Shown here in pieces: positions 34,844 through 43,346 of a stretch of DNA of 64,000 bases. The stretch's first letter is position 1. Every line of letters starts with the position of its first letter. The notes under the pieces were generated by a model. The model was not told the origin of the DNA and searched no databases. It worked only from the letters and a program-made list of their open reading frames with translations. Source of the stretch: Qipengyuania atrilutea (GTDB lineage Bacteria > Pseudomonadota > Alphaproteobacteria > Sphingomonadales > Sphingomonadaceae); NCBI RefSeq assembly GCF_013370205.1, contig NZ_JABWGV010000001.1, positions 496,001-560,000 on the forward strand, in the 5' to 3' direction. A program made the position numbers and the translations under genes.

Positions 34844-37576
34844 ATGGCAACGCGTATGCTCATCGACGCGCGCCACCCGGAAGAAACGCGGGTGGCCGTT
34901 CTCAAGGGAAACCGGATTGAGGAATTCGATTTCGAATCTGCCGAACACAAGCAGATCAAAGGCAATATCTACCTCGCCAAGGTAACACGGGTAGAACCAT
35001 CGCTGCAGGCCGCATTCGTCGATTTCGGCGGCAACCGGCACGGGTTCCTCGCCTTCAGCGAAATCCATCCCGACTATTACCAGATTCCGCACGACGACCG
35101 GCTTGCGCTGCTCGAAGAAGAAGCGGCCGCTGCCGAAGAGGAAGCACGCCTCCGCGCGGAGGAAGAGGACGAAGGTCACTCCCCGGGCGAGGAATACGAC
35201 GCGGAAGACGAATCCGCCGAAGCTCTTGCAGAAGAGTTCGCCGAAGACGGCGTCGAGGAAATCGACACCTCGGAAAAGGACAAGGTTTCCACGATCGAAG
35301 AAGGTCATCTCGACAGCGACGATGACGACGATGATGATGACGACGATCAAGACGACGAAGACGGCTCGTCCTCATCGCGCCGCGGTCGCCGGCCGCGCCG
35401 CGGCCGTGGCGGAAAACCGCAGAAGAACGGCAAGGCACAGGCCCGCGCCAAGGCCGTCGATGCCGTGCGCGAACGACGGCAGGCCCTGCGCCGCCGCTAC
35501 AAGATCCAGGATGTCATCCAGCGCCGCCAGGTGCTGCTCGTCCAGGTCGTCAAGGAAGAGCGCGGCAACAAGGGCGCTGCCCTCACCACGTATCTGAGCC
35601 TTGCCGGGCGCTACACCGTCCTGATGCCCAATTCGAACCACGGCGGCGGCATCAGCCGGAAGATCAACTCCTCCAGCGACCGCAAGCGCTTGAAGCAGAT
35701 CGTCAGCGACCTGTCGCTGCCGCGCTCCATGGGCCTGATCGTCCGCACCGCCGGACTTTCGCGCACCAAGCCCGAAATCAAGCGTGACTTCGACTACCTC
35801 GCCCGCCTGTGGGACGAGATCCGCGAACGGACGCTCGGTTCGACCGCGCCTGCGCTCATCCATTCGGATAGCGACCTCATAAAACGCGCGATCCGTGACA
35901 TCTACAACCGCGATATCGAGGAAGTGATCGTCGAGGGCGAGGAGGGCTACAAGTCCGCCAAGGCCTTCATGAAGCTTCTCATGCCCAGCCACGCGCGGCG
36001 GGTTAAGGCGTATTCCGATCCCGTTCCGCTGTTCCAGCGTTACGGTGCGGAAGACCAGCTCAAGGCTATGTACGATCCGGTCGTGCAGCTGAAGTCGGGC
36101 GGCTATCTCGTCATCAACCCGACCGAGGCGCTGGTGTCGATCGACATCAACTCGGGACGTTCCACCAAGGAACACGGGATCGAGCAGACCGCGCTCAGCA
36201 CGAACCTCGAAGCGGCGCAGGAAATCGCCCGCCAGCTTCGTCTGCGCGACATGGCGGGCCTCGTCGTGATCGACTTCATCGACATGGAGCGGCACGGCAA
36301 TATCCGCAAGGTCGAGCGGTGCATGAAGGATTCGCTCAAGAACGACCGTGCGCGCATTCAGGTCGGACGTATTTCCGGCTTCGGCCTGATGGAAATGAGC
36401 CGCCAGCGGCTACGCACCGGCGTTCTGGAAGCCTCGACCCGCGACTGCCCGCACTGCGACGGCACGGGTCTCGTACGCACGGCATCCAGCGCCGGTCTGT
36501 CCGCGCTTCGTCTGATTGAAGAGGAAGCGGCCAAGGGCAAGGGCACGAACATCACTTTATCCGCAAGCACCGAGGCGGCGATTTACCTGCTTAACGCAAA
36601 GCGTGCCGACCTGCAGGAGATCGAGCGCCGCTACGGCGTCAATGTCGAGGTCGTTCCCGAAGGCGAGGACGAAGGCGCCAAGATGAGCGTCGCTAGTTCC
36701 GGACCCAAACCGACCGACGCGCCCAAGTTCGAAGCCATCGTCGACGACGACCCCGAAGATGACGAGATCGAAGACGACTTCGACGATACCGATGAGCGTG
36801 ACGATTCTGACGAGGACGACAACGACCAGAACGGCAGACGTCGCCGGCGGCGGCGCGGCGGTCGCGGGCGTAACAAGAACCGCTCTGATGAGGGCGGCGA
36901 GAACGATACGCAGAACAGCCGCTCCGACAGCAACTCCGATGACGAAAACGGCGAGAACAAGCCGAAGCGTCGCCGGCGCCGCGGCGGCCGCGGACGCAAG
37001 AAGAACGGCCAGAACGGTGAGCAGCAGAAATCGGATCAGAACGAGATCGACGCTACCGAAATGAAGGAAGTGGCCGATCAGATGCAGGACGATATCGCTG
37101 TCGTGTCCGGCCCCGATGGGGCTGCGGAAACTGCCGAAGAAATGGCCGACAAGTCCGAAGAAGGCAAAGCGCCTGCCAAGAAGCCTCGCAAGCCGCGCCG
37201 CACGAAGGCGCAGATCGAGGCGGACAAGGCTGCCGAAGCGGACGCTTCCGCCCGGGACTGCTCTGCGGACAGCGAGGAGAAGCCTGCCGAGAGCGAGAAG
37301 AAGCCTCGCCGCGCGCGTAAGAAGGCCGAACCCAAGCCCAAGGCGAACGCGAAACCGTCTAGCGAGCAGCTGAAGGACGACAGCGCAGGTGTCAGCGGAC
37401 CGGACGATGCGAAGCAGACTGCCGACGCGCAAGCCGCCAATGATGCGTCCAACGACGAGAAGGCAGCACCCGCCAGAGGCGGCAGAAAGGCCAAGGCCGG
37501 CTCTGATGAAAGTGCTGGTACGGTCGAGACCGCCAAGCCGCGCAAGGGTTGGTGGCAGCGCACGTTCGGAGAATAA
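34844..37576 (+). CDS. rne: Ribonuclease E
   Basis: A 910-residue RNase E/G family endoribonuclease, the core of the RNA degradosome and of rRNA/tRNA processing. The S1 domain is split by a roughly 100-residue acidic insert that includes a run of ten Asp (near residue 158) and an Arg/Gly stretch (179-197). The catalytic core includes SIDINSGRST (metal-binding Asp) and VIDFIDM; the zinc-link is DCPHCDG near residue 533. The C-terminal 300 residues are disordered, with two further acidic-plus-arginine blocks (about 665-678 and 708-720), Lys/Pro-rich segments, and a C-terminal WWQRTFGE. The ATG at 34844 gives the standard N-terminus MATRMLID. A strong terminator follows. Confidence 0.96.
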   Translation: MATRMLIDARHPEETRVAVLKGNRIEEFDFESAEHKQIKGNIYLAKVTRVEPSLQAAFVDFGGNRHGFLAFSEIHPDYYQIPHDDRLALLEEEAAAAEEEARLRAEEEDEGHSPGEEYDAEDESAEALAEEFAEDGVEEIDTSEKDKVSTIEEGHLDSDDDDDDDDDDQDDEDGSSSSRRGRRPRRGRGGKPQKNGKAQARAKAVDAVRERRQALRRRYKIQDVIQRRQVLLVQVVKEERGNKGAALTTYLSLAGRYTVLMPNSNHGGGISRKINSSSDRKRLKQIVSDLSLPRSMGLIVRTAGLSRTKPEIKRDFDYLARLWDEIRERTLGSTAPALIHSDSDLIKRAIRDIYNRDIEEVIVEGEEGYKSAKAFMKLLMPSHARRVKAYSDPVPLFQRYGAEDQLKAMYDPVVQLKSGGYLVINPTEALVSIDINSGRSTKEHGIEQTALSTNLEAAQEIARQLRLRDMAGLVVIDFIDMERHGNIRKVERCMKDSLKNDRARIQVGRISGFGLMEMSRQRLRTGVLEASTRDCPHCDGTGLVRTASSAGLSALRLIEEEAAKGKGTNITLSASTEAAIYLLNAKRADLQEIERRYGVNVEVVPEGEDEGAKMSVASSGPKPTDAPKFEAIVDDDPEDDEIEDDFDDTDERDDSDEDDNDQNGRRRRRRRGGRGRNKNRSDEGGENDTQNSRSDSNSDDENGENKPKRRRRRGGRGRKKNGQNGEQQKSDQNEIDATEMKEVADQMQDDIAVVSGPDGAAETAEEMADKSEEGKAPAKKPRKPRRTKAQIEADKAAEADASARDCSADSEEKPAESEKKPRRARKKAEPKPKANAKPSSEQLKDDSAGVSGPDDAKQTADAQAANDASNDEKAAPARGGRKAKAGSDESAGTVETAKPRKGWWQRTFGE
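36838..37003 (+). repeat. Repeated arginine/glycine-coding block inside rne
   Basis: Two GC-rich stretches (starting near 36839 and 36968, 129 bases or 43 codons apart) encode nearly the same peptide, RRRRRGGRGRNKN and RRRRRGGRGRKKN, each flanked by Asp/Asn/Ser-rich sequence. A looser third copy, RRGRRPRRGRGGKPQKNG, lies in the S1-domain insert near 35379-35435. The arrangement suggests duplication of a small RNA-binding module. Confidence 0.6.
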
Positions 37577-37596
37577 TTGCCCCTAGCTGACGCGAT

Positions 37597-37635
37597 ACGT
37601 CCCGTGACCCTGCCGGGTCGCGGGACGTTTTCGTT
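37597..37635 (+). terminator. Strong rho-independent terminator after rne
   Basis: ACGTCCCG-T-GACCC pairs with GGGTC-G-CGGGACGT around a four-base loop, followed directly by TTTTCGTTTT. It starts 20 bases after the rne stop. Confidence 0.85.
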
Positions 37636-37647
37636 TTCGGTTCAAAC

Positions 37648-38391
37648 CTACGCCGGAACGGGCTTGCCCTGCCAGTCGAAGTGCTTGCCGCTGTCCTCGG
37701 TGCCCAGCCCGTCGATCACGTCAAACAGCTGCCGCGCGGCGCGAGCGGGAGCAAACAGCTGCTCGTCCGGCACGTTCGCCTGGAACGGTTCGGACAGGCT
37801 CGTATCGACCGTTCCTGGATGAAGCGCGACCGCAATCGCGTGTTTGTGCGTGCGCCCGAGTTCGATGGCGAAATTGCGGACCAGCATGTTGAGCGCGGCC
37901 TTGCTCGCACGGTAGGAATGCCATCCGCCGATCCGGTTGTCCTCAATAGACCCGACACGGGCAGAGAGCACGGCGAAGACGCTGCGGCGGTCTCGCTTAA
38001 AGAGCGCCAGCATATGCTTGGCGACGAGTGCCGGTCCGATCGTGTTGACAGCGAAGATGCGCTGCATCACCTTCGCATCGATGTGCTTGTAGCTTCGCTC
38101 AGGCCCTTCCCCGCCAGACAGGGTCAGCGCTCCCGTCGCGACGATCACGAGGTCAGGCGGATCGCCTGACATCACCTGAGCGACGCGCGCGATGCTACCT
38201 TCATCAGTCAGATCGAACGCGAAGGGTTCTGCGCCAGCAATGCTGAGGTCAGCACCGGCACGCGAGGCTGCAAGAACGGACACACCCCGCCCCGCGAGTT
38301 CCTTTGCCAGCGCGCGGCCGATACCGCCGCTCGCGCCGAAGATCGCCGCCCGCCGCGGCCAGTCCGCGCTTTCCTGTCCTACTTGCATCAT
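37648..38391 (-). CDS. Short-chain dehydrogenase/reductase
   Basis: A 247-residue SDR family protein with the NAD(P)-binding motif GASGGIG at residues 19-25 and a Tyr-x3-Lys catalytic pair in SYRASK. An upstream Ser lies in LSARVGSI. The C-terminal region (GTVDTSLSEPF) resembles the C-factor/CsgA-like SDR group. The substrate is unknown. It converges with rne, whose terminator lies between them, and is divergent from sdhB. Confidence 0.85.
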   Translation of the reverse strand: MMQVGQESADWPRRAAIFGASGGIGRALAKELAGRGVSVLAASRAGADLSIAGAEPFAFDLTDEGSIARVAQVMSGDPPDLVIVATGALTLSGGEGPERSYKHIDAKVMQRIFAVNTIGPALVAKHMLALFKRDRRSVFAVLSARVGSIEDNRIGGWHSYRASKAALNMLVRNFAIELGRTHKHAIAVALHPGTVDTSLSEPFQANVPDEQLFAPARAARQLFDVIDGLGTEDSGKHFDWQGKPVPA

Positions 38392-38541
38392 ACCGAGTAG
38401 ACGCTGCGCATGCCCGCACCGTTCCTTTCCTCACTTTCGCTCCTGCCTGTCTAGGGCGAGTTTTTAAGTATCTGGAGTGTGTTCCATGTGTTCCATCCTG
38501 TAGGAAAAGAGCTGAAAAAACGGCGGATTGCCGCGCGCTTC

Positions 38542-38569
38542 TTGTGTCGGCGGCCAGAGTCGCTAGATA
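38542..38569 (+). promoter_or_regulatory. Possible promoter for sdhB
   Basis: TTGTGT (38542-38547) and TAGATA (38564-38569) are spaced 16 bases apart, about 30 bases before the sdhB ATG. It is a reasonable sigma-70-type match by position. Confidence 0.35.
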
Positions 38570-38599
38570 GGCCGTAATTCGAAAAGGACCCGGAAGATA

Positions 38600-39394
38600 A
38601 TGGCTACTCTCACGCTCCCCAAGAACTCGCGCATCACCGGCAAGGGCCAGTCCCACACGCTGGCTGGCGACAAACCGGGTGCGGGGCGGATCAAGAAGTT
38701 CAAGATCTACCGCTACGATCCCGATAGCGGCGCGAACCCGCGCTACGATACGTTCGAGGTCAACCTCGACGACTGCGGCCCGATGGTTCTCGACGCGCTG
38801 TTCAAGATCAAGAACGAGATCGATCCGACGCTGACCTTTCGCCGGTCCTGCCGCGAAGGCATCTGCGGGTCTTGCTCGATGAACCTCAACGGCAAGAACG
38901 GTCTCGCCTGCACTACCGCGATCGAAGACCTGAAGGGCGAGATTCGCATCACCCCGCTGCCGCATATGGACGTGGTGAAGGACCTGGTGCCCGACTTCAC
39001 GCATTTCTACGCGCAATACGCCTCGATCCGGCCGTGGCTGCAGACGGTCAGTCCCACCCCTTCGGGCAAGGAGCGGCTGCAATCACCCGAACAGCGCGAA
39101 CAACTCGACGGGCTCTACGAATGCATCCTGTGCGCATGCTGTTCGACGGCGTGCCCGTCCTATTGGTGGAACTCGGACAAGTTCCTCGGACCGGCGATCC
39201 TTCTGCAGGCCTACCGCTGGCTCGCGGACAGCCGCGACGAGATGACCGGCGAGCGGCTCGACGATCTTGAAGACCCCTTCCGCCTCTACCGCTGCCATAC
39301 GATCATGAACTGCGCGAACGTCTGCCCCAAGGGGCTCTCGCCCGCCAAGGCGATCGCCGAAATCAAGAAAATGCAGGTCGAGCGCAATCTGTAA
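38600..39394 (+). CDS. sdhB: Succinate dehydrogenase iron-sulfur subunit
   Basis: A 264-residue subunit of complex II that relays electrons from FAD in SdhA to ubiquinone. The 2Fe-2S ligands are C84, C89, C92 and C104 ([10 protein letters not shown] and GLAC). The 4Fe-4S and 3Fe-4S ligands lie in [12 protein letters not shown] (about 175-185) and [15 protein letters not shown] (about 232-242). CGGAAG precedes the ATG. No sdhA, sdhC or sdhD gene is next to it in this window, so the rest of complex II is encoded elsewhere. The thioesterase and zapE genes follow closely. Confidence 0.95.
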   Translation: MATLTLPKNSRITGKGQSHTLAGDKPGAGRIKKFKIYRYDPDSGANPRYDTFEVNLDDCGPMVLDALFKIKNEIDPTLTFRRSCREGICGSCSMNLNGKNGLACTTAIEDLKGEIRITPLPHMDVVKDLVPDFTHFYAQYASIRPWLQTVSPTPSGKERLQSPEQREQLDGLYECILCACCSTACPSYWWNSDKFLGPAILLQAYRWLADSRDEMTGERLDDLEDPFRLYRCHTIMNCANVCPKGLSPAKAIAEIKKMQVERNL

Positions 39395-39415
39395 GCTGCG
39401 GCGTCGCTGCATTTC

Positions 39416-39877
39416 ATGAGTAACGTTCCGAGCTTCATACGCTACGAGGCGATCGACGGCGAACCCGGCTGGTACAGCTGGGACGTCGGCGACGAAACGC
39501 TCTACAACCGGGCGGTCCTCGGCGAACTGCGCGTGCGAAAGGAAGGCGCGAGGTGCCGCTTACGGATGTTCCCGCAGCGCAAACACGCCAATGTGCAGAA
39601 GATGGTCCACGGCGGCGCCACGCTCGGGCTGATCGACATTGCACTGTTCGCCGGAATGCACGTAGCGGGCGATAGCGACGGAAGCGGCGCGGTCACGTTA
39701 GAGCTGTCGACGCAGTTCGTCGGCGCAGGCGATCCGGACAAGCCGCTCGACGCCGTGACCGAAGTCGTGCGCGAGACTGGCCGCCTTGTGTTCGTGCGCG
39801 GCGAGGTCGTGCAGGAAGAGCATGTCGTCGCGGCTTTCAGCGGGATCTTGCGCAAGTCCTCCAGCCCGGACCGGTAA
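39416..39877 (+). CDS. PaaI-type hotdog thioesterase
   Basis: A 153-residue protein with the hotdog-fold signature VHGGATLGLIDIALFAGM, where HGG...D supplies the catalytic region, and ELSTQFVGAGDP in the next strand. Members hydrolyse acyl-CoA thioesters; the substrate is not deducible. It starts 21 bases after sdhB, and its stop shares one base with the zapE start (TAATG). Confidence 0.85.
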   Translation: MSNVPSFIRYEAIDGEPGWYSWDVGDETLYNRAVLGELRVRKEGARCRLRMFPQRKHANVQKMVHGGATLGLIDIALFAGMHVAGDSDGSGAVTLELSTQFVGAGDPDKPLDAVTEVVRETGRLVFVRGEVVQEEHVVAAFSGILRKSSSPDR

Positions 39878-40989
39878 TGGGTATTCTGGGGCGGTACGAT
39901 GCTTTGCTCGCATCGGGCGAATTGCAGAAGGATCCGGACCAGCGTAACGCGGCAGAGCGTCTGCAACGGCTTCAGGAAGAACTACTCGATGACCGGAAGC
40001 AAGGCTTCCTGTCGCGCATCTTCGCCTCGGACGACGACCCGGTTGAGGGCGTGTACATGTGGGGTGGCGTGGGACGCGGCAAGTCGATGCTGATGGACCT
40101 GTTCCACGAAACCCTGCCGGTCAAAGCCAAGCGCCGCGTCCACTTTCACGCTTTCATGCAGGAGGTCCACGCCGCCCTTCGCGAAGCGCGCAAGAGCGAA
40201 AGCGGCGATCCTATCCCGGCTGTCGCAAGCGCGCTCGGCGGCGACCTCGATGTGCTCGCCTTCGACGAGATGGTCGTCAACAACTCGGCCGACGCGATGA
40301 TCATGAGCCGCCTGTTCCGCGCGCTGATTGTGGACGAGGAGGTCACGATCGTCACCACCTCGAACCGGCCGCCGGACGATCTTTACAAGGACGGTCTCAA
40401 CCGCGAGCACTTTCTGCCGTTCATCGACCTGATCCGGCAGCGGCTTGACGTCATGCCGCTCAACGGGCCGACCGATTACCGGATGGAGCGGCTTTCGGGC
40501 ATCGACAGTTGGCACACGCCGCTCGGCCCGCCCGCCACGGAGCGAGTGCGCGAAGCCTTCTTCCGCCTCACCGACCACAGCCCGGAAGACGCGGACAACG
40601 TACCCTCGCGCGAGTTGGAGGTCGGCGGCAAGCGGACGATTCACGTGCCCAAGAGCTTTCGCGGCGTCGCGGTCTTCAGCTTCAAGCGGCTGTGCGGAGA
40701 ACCTCGAGGCGCAGCGGATTACCTCGCCATCGCGCGGGCGTACCACACGGTCATAATCGTCGGCATCCCGCAGATGGGACCGGACATGCGCAACGAAGCG
40801 GCGCGTTTCGTCTCGCTGATCGACGCTCTTTACGAGGCGCGGGTCAAGCTGTTCGCAACCGCTGCCGTTGGCCCAAGCGAGCTTTACCAGGCCGGCGACG
40901 GACGTTTCGAGTTCGAGCGAACCGTCAGCCGCCTGCAGGAGATGCGCAGCGCGGAATACCTTGCGCTCGGCCATGGAGGCCACGAGTAA
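39877..40989 (+). CDS. zapE: Cell division protein ZapE (AFG1-like ATPase)
   Basis: A 370-residue P-loop ATPase of the AFG1/ZapE family, related to yeast mitochondrial Afg1. Walker A is GGVGRGKS at residues 63-70, Walker B is LAFDEM near 126, and VTTSNRPPDDLY is a typical sensor region. In E. coli ZapE associates with the divisome; the mitochondrial relative acts in respiratory-complex quality control. Its position after sdhB is common in alphaproteobacteria. It overlaps the thioesterase stop by one base. Confidence 0.92.
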   Translation: MGILGRYDALLASGELQKDPDQRNAAERLQRLQEELLDDRKQGFLSRIFASDDDPVEGVYMWGGVGRGKSMLMDLFHETLPVKAKRRVHFHAFMQEVHAALREARKSESGDPIPAVASALGGDLDVLAFDEMVVNNSADAMIMSRLFRALIVDEEVTIVTTSNRPPDDLYKDGLNREHFLPFIDLIRQRLDVMPLNGPTDYRMERLSGIDSWHTPLGPPATERVREAFFRLTDHSPEDADNVPSRELEVGGKRTIHVPKSFRGVAVFSFKRLCGEPRGAADYLAIARAYHTVIIVGIPQMGPDMRNEAARFVSLIDALYEARVKLFATAAVGPSELYQAGDGRFEFERTVSRLQEMRSAEYLALGHGGHE

Positions 40990-41074
40990 CGGGCTGGCTT
41001 GAAATCCCCGGCCTGGCCTCTCATTTGAAAGGTCTTCCGGCAGATCAAGCAGCCCTGCCGATGCGAGAAAATCG

Positions 41075-41773
41075 ATGATCGAAGTAAGACCCTTCAATAC
41101 TCTGGGCCATGCGAACCACGGATGGCTCGACGCGCACCACCATTTCAGTTTCGCCGGCTATCATGATCCGTCCCGCATGGGCTGGGGTTCCATACGCGTC
41201 TGGAACGACGATACGATCGGCGCGCGCGCCGGCTTTCCGCCGCATCCGCACCAGAACATGGAAATCGTCACCTTCGTTCGGTCGGGTGCGATCACGCATG
41301 AGGATTCGATGGGCAACCGCGGGCGAACTGCTGCGGGCGATGTGCAGGTAATGAGCGCCGGGTCGGGCGTTCGGCACTCGGAGGTCAATGCCGAAGGCGA
41401 AGACTGCACCCTTTTCCAGATATGGATTTTACCTGACCAGGCTGGCGGAGAGCCGCAATGGGGACAGCGTGAGTTTCCGAAGGAGGCGCGCGGCGGCAAG
41501 TTTGAGATACTAGCCAGCGACAGCCCGGAAGCGGACGGTTCGCTGCTCATCCGCAGCGATGCGAAGGTTGCGGCGACGACGCTCAAGGTTGGACAGACCG
41601 CAACCTGGCAGGCCGACCCGCAGCGCCACCAGTATCTCGTTGCGGCGAAGGGCTCGATTAAAGTCAATGGCGTTACGGCGCAGGCCCGCGACGGCATAGC
41701 CGTCAAGGGTGAAGAACAGCTGGAAGTGGAGGCGCTCGAGGACGCCGAAGTGGTCCTGGTCGACGCCCGCTAA
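41075..41773 (+). CDS. Pirin family protein
   Basis: A 232-residue bicupin protein of the pirin/YhhW family. The N-terminal cupin carries metal-binding His residues in FPPHPHQNMEIVTFV and the Glu/His pair in SGVRHSEVN. The C-terminal cupin (LVAAKGSIKVNG) lacks metal ligands, as usual. Some members have quercetin 2,3-dioxygenase activity; the role in this organism is unknown. Confidence 0.9.
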   Translation: MIEVRPFNTLGHANHGWLDAHHHFSFAGYHDPSRMGWGSIRVWNDDTIGARAGFPPHPHQNMEIVTFVRSGAITHEDSMGNRGRTAAGDVQVMSAGSGVRHSEVNAEGEDCTLFQIWILPDQAGGEPQWGQREFPKEARGGKFEILASDSPEADGSLLIRSDAKVAATTLKVGQTATWQADPQRHQYLVAAKGSIKVNGVTAQARDGIAVKGEEQLEVEALEDAEVVLVDAR

Positions 41774-41794
41774 GGTTACATGTTGAAATTCGGG

Positions 41795-41820
41795 AAGCGT
41801 CGCCCTCAGAGGCGGCGCTT
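41795..41820. terminator. Hairpin at the convergent pirin/small-protein junction
   Basis: AAGCGTCGCC pairs with GGCGGCGCTT around a six-base loop with one G-T pair. No long T run follows on either strand, and the right arm lies in the 3' coding end of the small gene, so terminator function is uncertain. Confidence 0.3.
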
Positions 41821-42000
41821 GCCGTCTGCTTCCAGGTAGTCGGTCACGATCAACAGCATCCGGCGCATGGCGTCTTCCTGTTCGTCGATCCGCGCTTCGA
41901 GCTGCGCGATGCGCTCCCGCAGATCGGTTTCGTCGCTTCCTGAAGAACCTTCGAATGCGCTCAACCCGTGCGCAAACCTGTCCCTATTAGCGAACCCCAT
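41806..42000 (-). CDS. Small coiled-coil protein of unknown function
   Basis: A 64-residue protein with a polar N-terminus (MGFANRDRFAHGLSAFEG) and one amphipathic helix (LRERIAQLEARIDEQEDAMRRMLLIVTDYLEA) that should form a coiled coil. I chose the ATG at 42000; a longer in-frame start at 42045 has an unlikely Trp/Thr-rich N-terminus. It lies downstream of the decarboxylase gene on the same strand (119-base gap). No known family was recognised. Confidence 0.55.
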   Translation of the reverse strand: MGFANRDRFAHGLSAFEGSSGSDETDLRERIAQLEARIDEQEDAMRRMLLIVTDYLEADGKRRL

Positions 42001-42119
42001 CGTCTTCGTTCCTGTACTAGACCACCGGCAAACGCTCTTAAGCAAATAGTGCGCGATTACACCGGGAGCGAGAATGCCTGTCCCGTACGCGAACAGTGCA
42101 TAGAACGCTGGTCGTCAGA

Positions 42120-43346
42120 TCAAACCAGCATTTCGGTAGCGGGTCCGTGACCGAGAAACTGCGCTGGGGACGCGGTTGCCCCGTAAGCGCCCGCACAGAA
42201 TACCGCGGCGATGTCGCCGACCTCTGCTCGCGGTAGAAGCGCCTTGTCCGCCAGACGGTCGAGGGGTGTGCACAGGCAGCCGACGACCGAGACGACTTCA
42301 GTAGGCTCTGTGGAAAACCGGTTTGCGATCGCCACCGGATAGTTTCGGCGGACGACCGTACCGAAATTGCCGGACGCGGCGAGCTGGTGATGGAGCCCGC
42401 CGTCGGTAATCAAGAAGATTTCGCCGTGGCTCTCCTTCCGGTCGATGATCCGCGTCAGGTAGACGCCCGCTTCGCCGACGAGGTAACGCCCCAACTCGCT
42501 ATGGATTTCCGTATCGCGCAGGTTCTCTGACAGTTCATCGAAGCACGCTTCCAAAGCTTCCCCGATCGGTCTTAGGTCTAGCGCGGTGTCGCCGTGGAAA
42601 TACGGGATGCCGAAGCCTCCGCCGATGTTGAGCGAAGCGATGGGCCGTCCGATGTCGCGCGCTAATCCTTCGGCCAGAACGAGCACATTCGCCTGCGTCT
42701 CGATGATCGCTTCGCCGTCCAACGACTGGCTTCCGGTGAAGATATGGAACCCACGGAAATCGCAGCCGGCCTCGAACAATAGCTTCGCCATCGGCACGAC
42801 CCTCTCGACGTCAACGCCGAATTGCTTGGCCCCGCCCCCCATCTTCATGCCCGATCCGCGCAGTTCGAAATCGGGATTGACGCGGATTGCGATACGCGGC
42901 GTTTCGCCCAACTGTTCCGCCAAAGCGATGGTGCGACGCGCTTCGCTTTCCGATTCGCAGTTCAGGACCACACCTGCCTGTAGCGCTTTACGGAGCTCGT
43001 CATCTCGCTTGCCGGGACCGGCGAAGCTGACGCGGTCGCATTCGATCCCTGCCGCTCGCACCAGTTCGAGCTCGCCTCCCGATGCGATGTCGAACCCGTC
43101 CACCAATCCTTTCATCAGCGAGAGCACCGGTGCAAACGGGTTGGCCTTAATAGCGTAATTCAGCTTTAGCCGCCCTGGCATGGCGCTGCGGAAATCAGTG
43201 ACCTTCCGTCCGATAATTGTACTGCTGTAGACGAACAGTGGCGTATCGCCCGCTTCGGAAATCCAGTGCGCAGCGGTCTCGCCGCCGAGCAGCAACTGCT
43301 CCTCGCGCGCAGAAAAATGCTCAGGAATTGGGCCGAGCGGCTTCAT
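42120..43346 (-). CDS. PLP-dependent decarboxylase, exosortase-A-associated type
   Basis: A 408-residue fold-type III decarboxylase related to diaminopimelate and ornithine decarboxylases. The PLP lysine is in YAIKANPFAPV, the phosphate-binding glycines in NIGGGFGIPYF, and a substrate-side motif in GCLCTPLDRLADK. It fits the family described as pyridoxal-dependent decarboxylase, exosortase A system-associated (TIGR03099). The ATG overlaps the ligase stop by four bases, so the two are a coupled pair. The substrate is unknown; by family it should be an alpha-amino acid, possibly carrier-bound. Confidence 0.85.
   Translation of the reverse strand: MKPLGPIPEHFSAREEQLLLGGETAAHWISEAGDTPLFVYSSTIIGRKVTDFRSAMPGRLKLNYAIKANPFAPVLSLMKGLVDGFDIASGGELELVRAAGIECDRVSFAGPGKRDDELRKALQAGVVLNCESESEARRTIALAEQLGETPRIAIRVNPDFELRGSGMKMGGGAKQFGVDVERVVPMAKLLFEAGCDFRGFHIFTGSQSLDGEAIIETQANVLVLAEGLARDIGRPIASLNIGGGFGIPYFHGDTALDLRPIGEALEACFDELSENLRDTEIHSELGRYLVGEAGVYLTRIIDRKESHGEIFLITDGGLHHQLAASGNFGTVVRRNYPVAIANRFSTEPTEVVSVVGCLCTPLDRLADKALLPRAEVGDIAAVFCAGAYGATASPAQFLGHGPATEMLV

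Noticed and set aside
34591-34920. A 109-codon frame in the rne leader
   Set aside because: No ribosome-binding site, Arg/Pro-rich composition, and it runs into rne in a different frame.
35311-35365. GAC/GAT-rich tract as a possible microsatellite or repeat element
   Set aside because: It is in frame within rne and encodes the poly-Asp insert; codon use is mixed, so it is not a simple nucleotide repeat.
42120-43346. The PLP decarboxylase as lysA (diaminopimelate decarboxylase)
   Set aside because: It overlaps the AMP-forming ligase in a carrier-protein module and fits the exosortase-A-associated branch better than LysA; a lysA role cannot be fully excluded without a tree.
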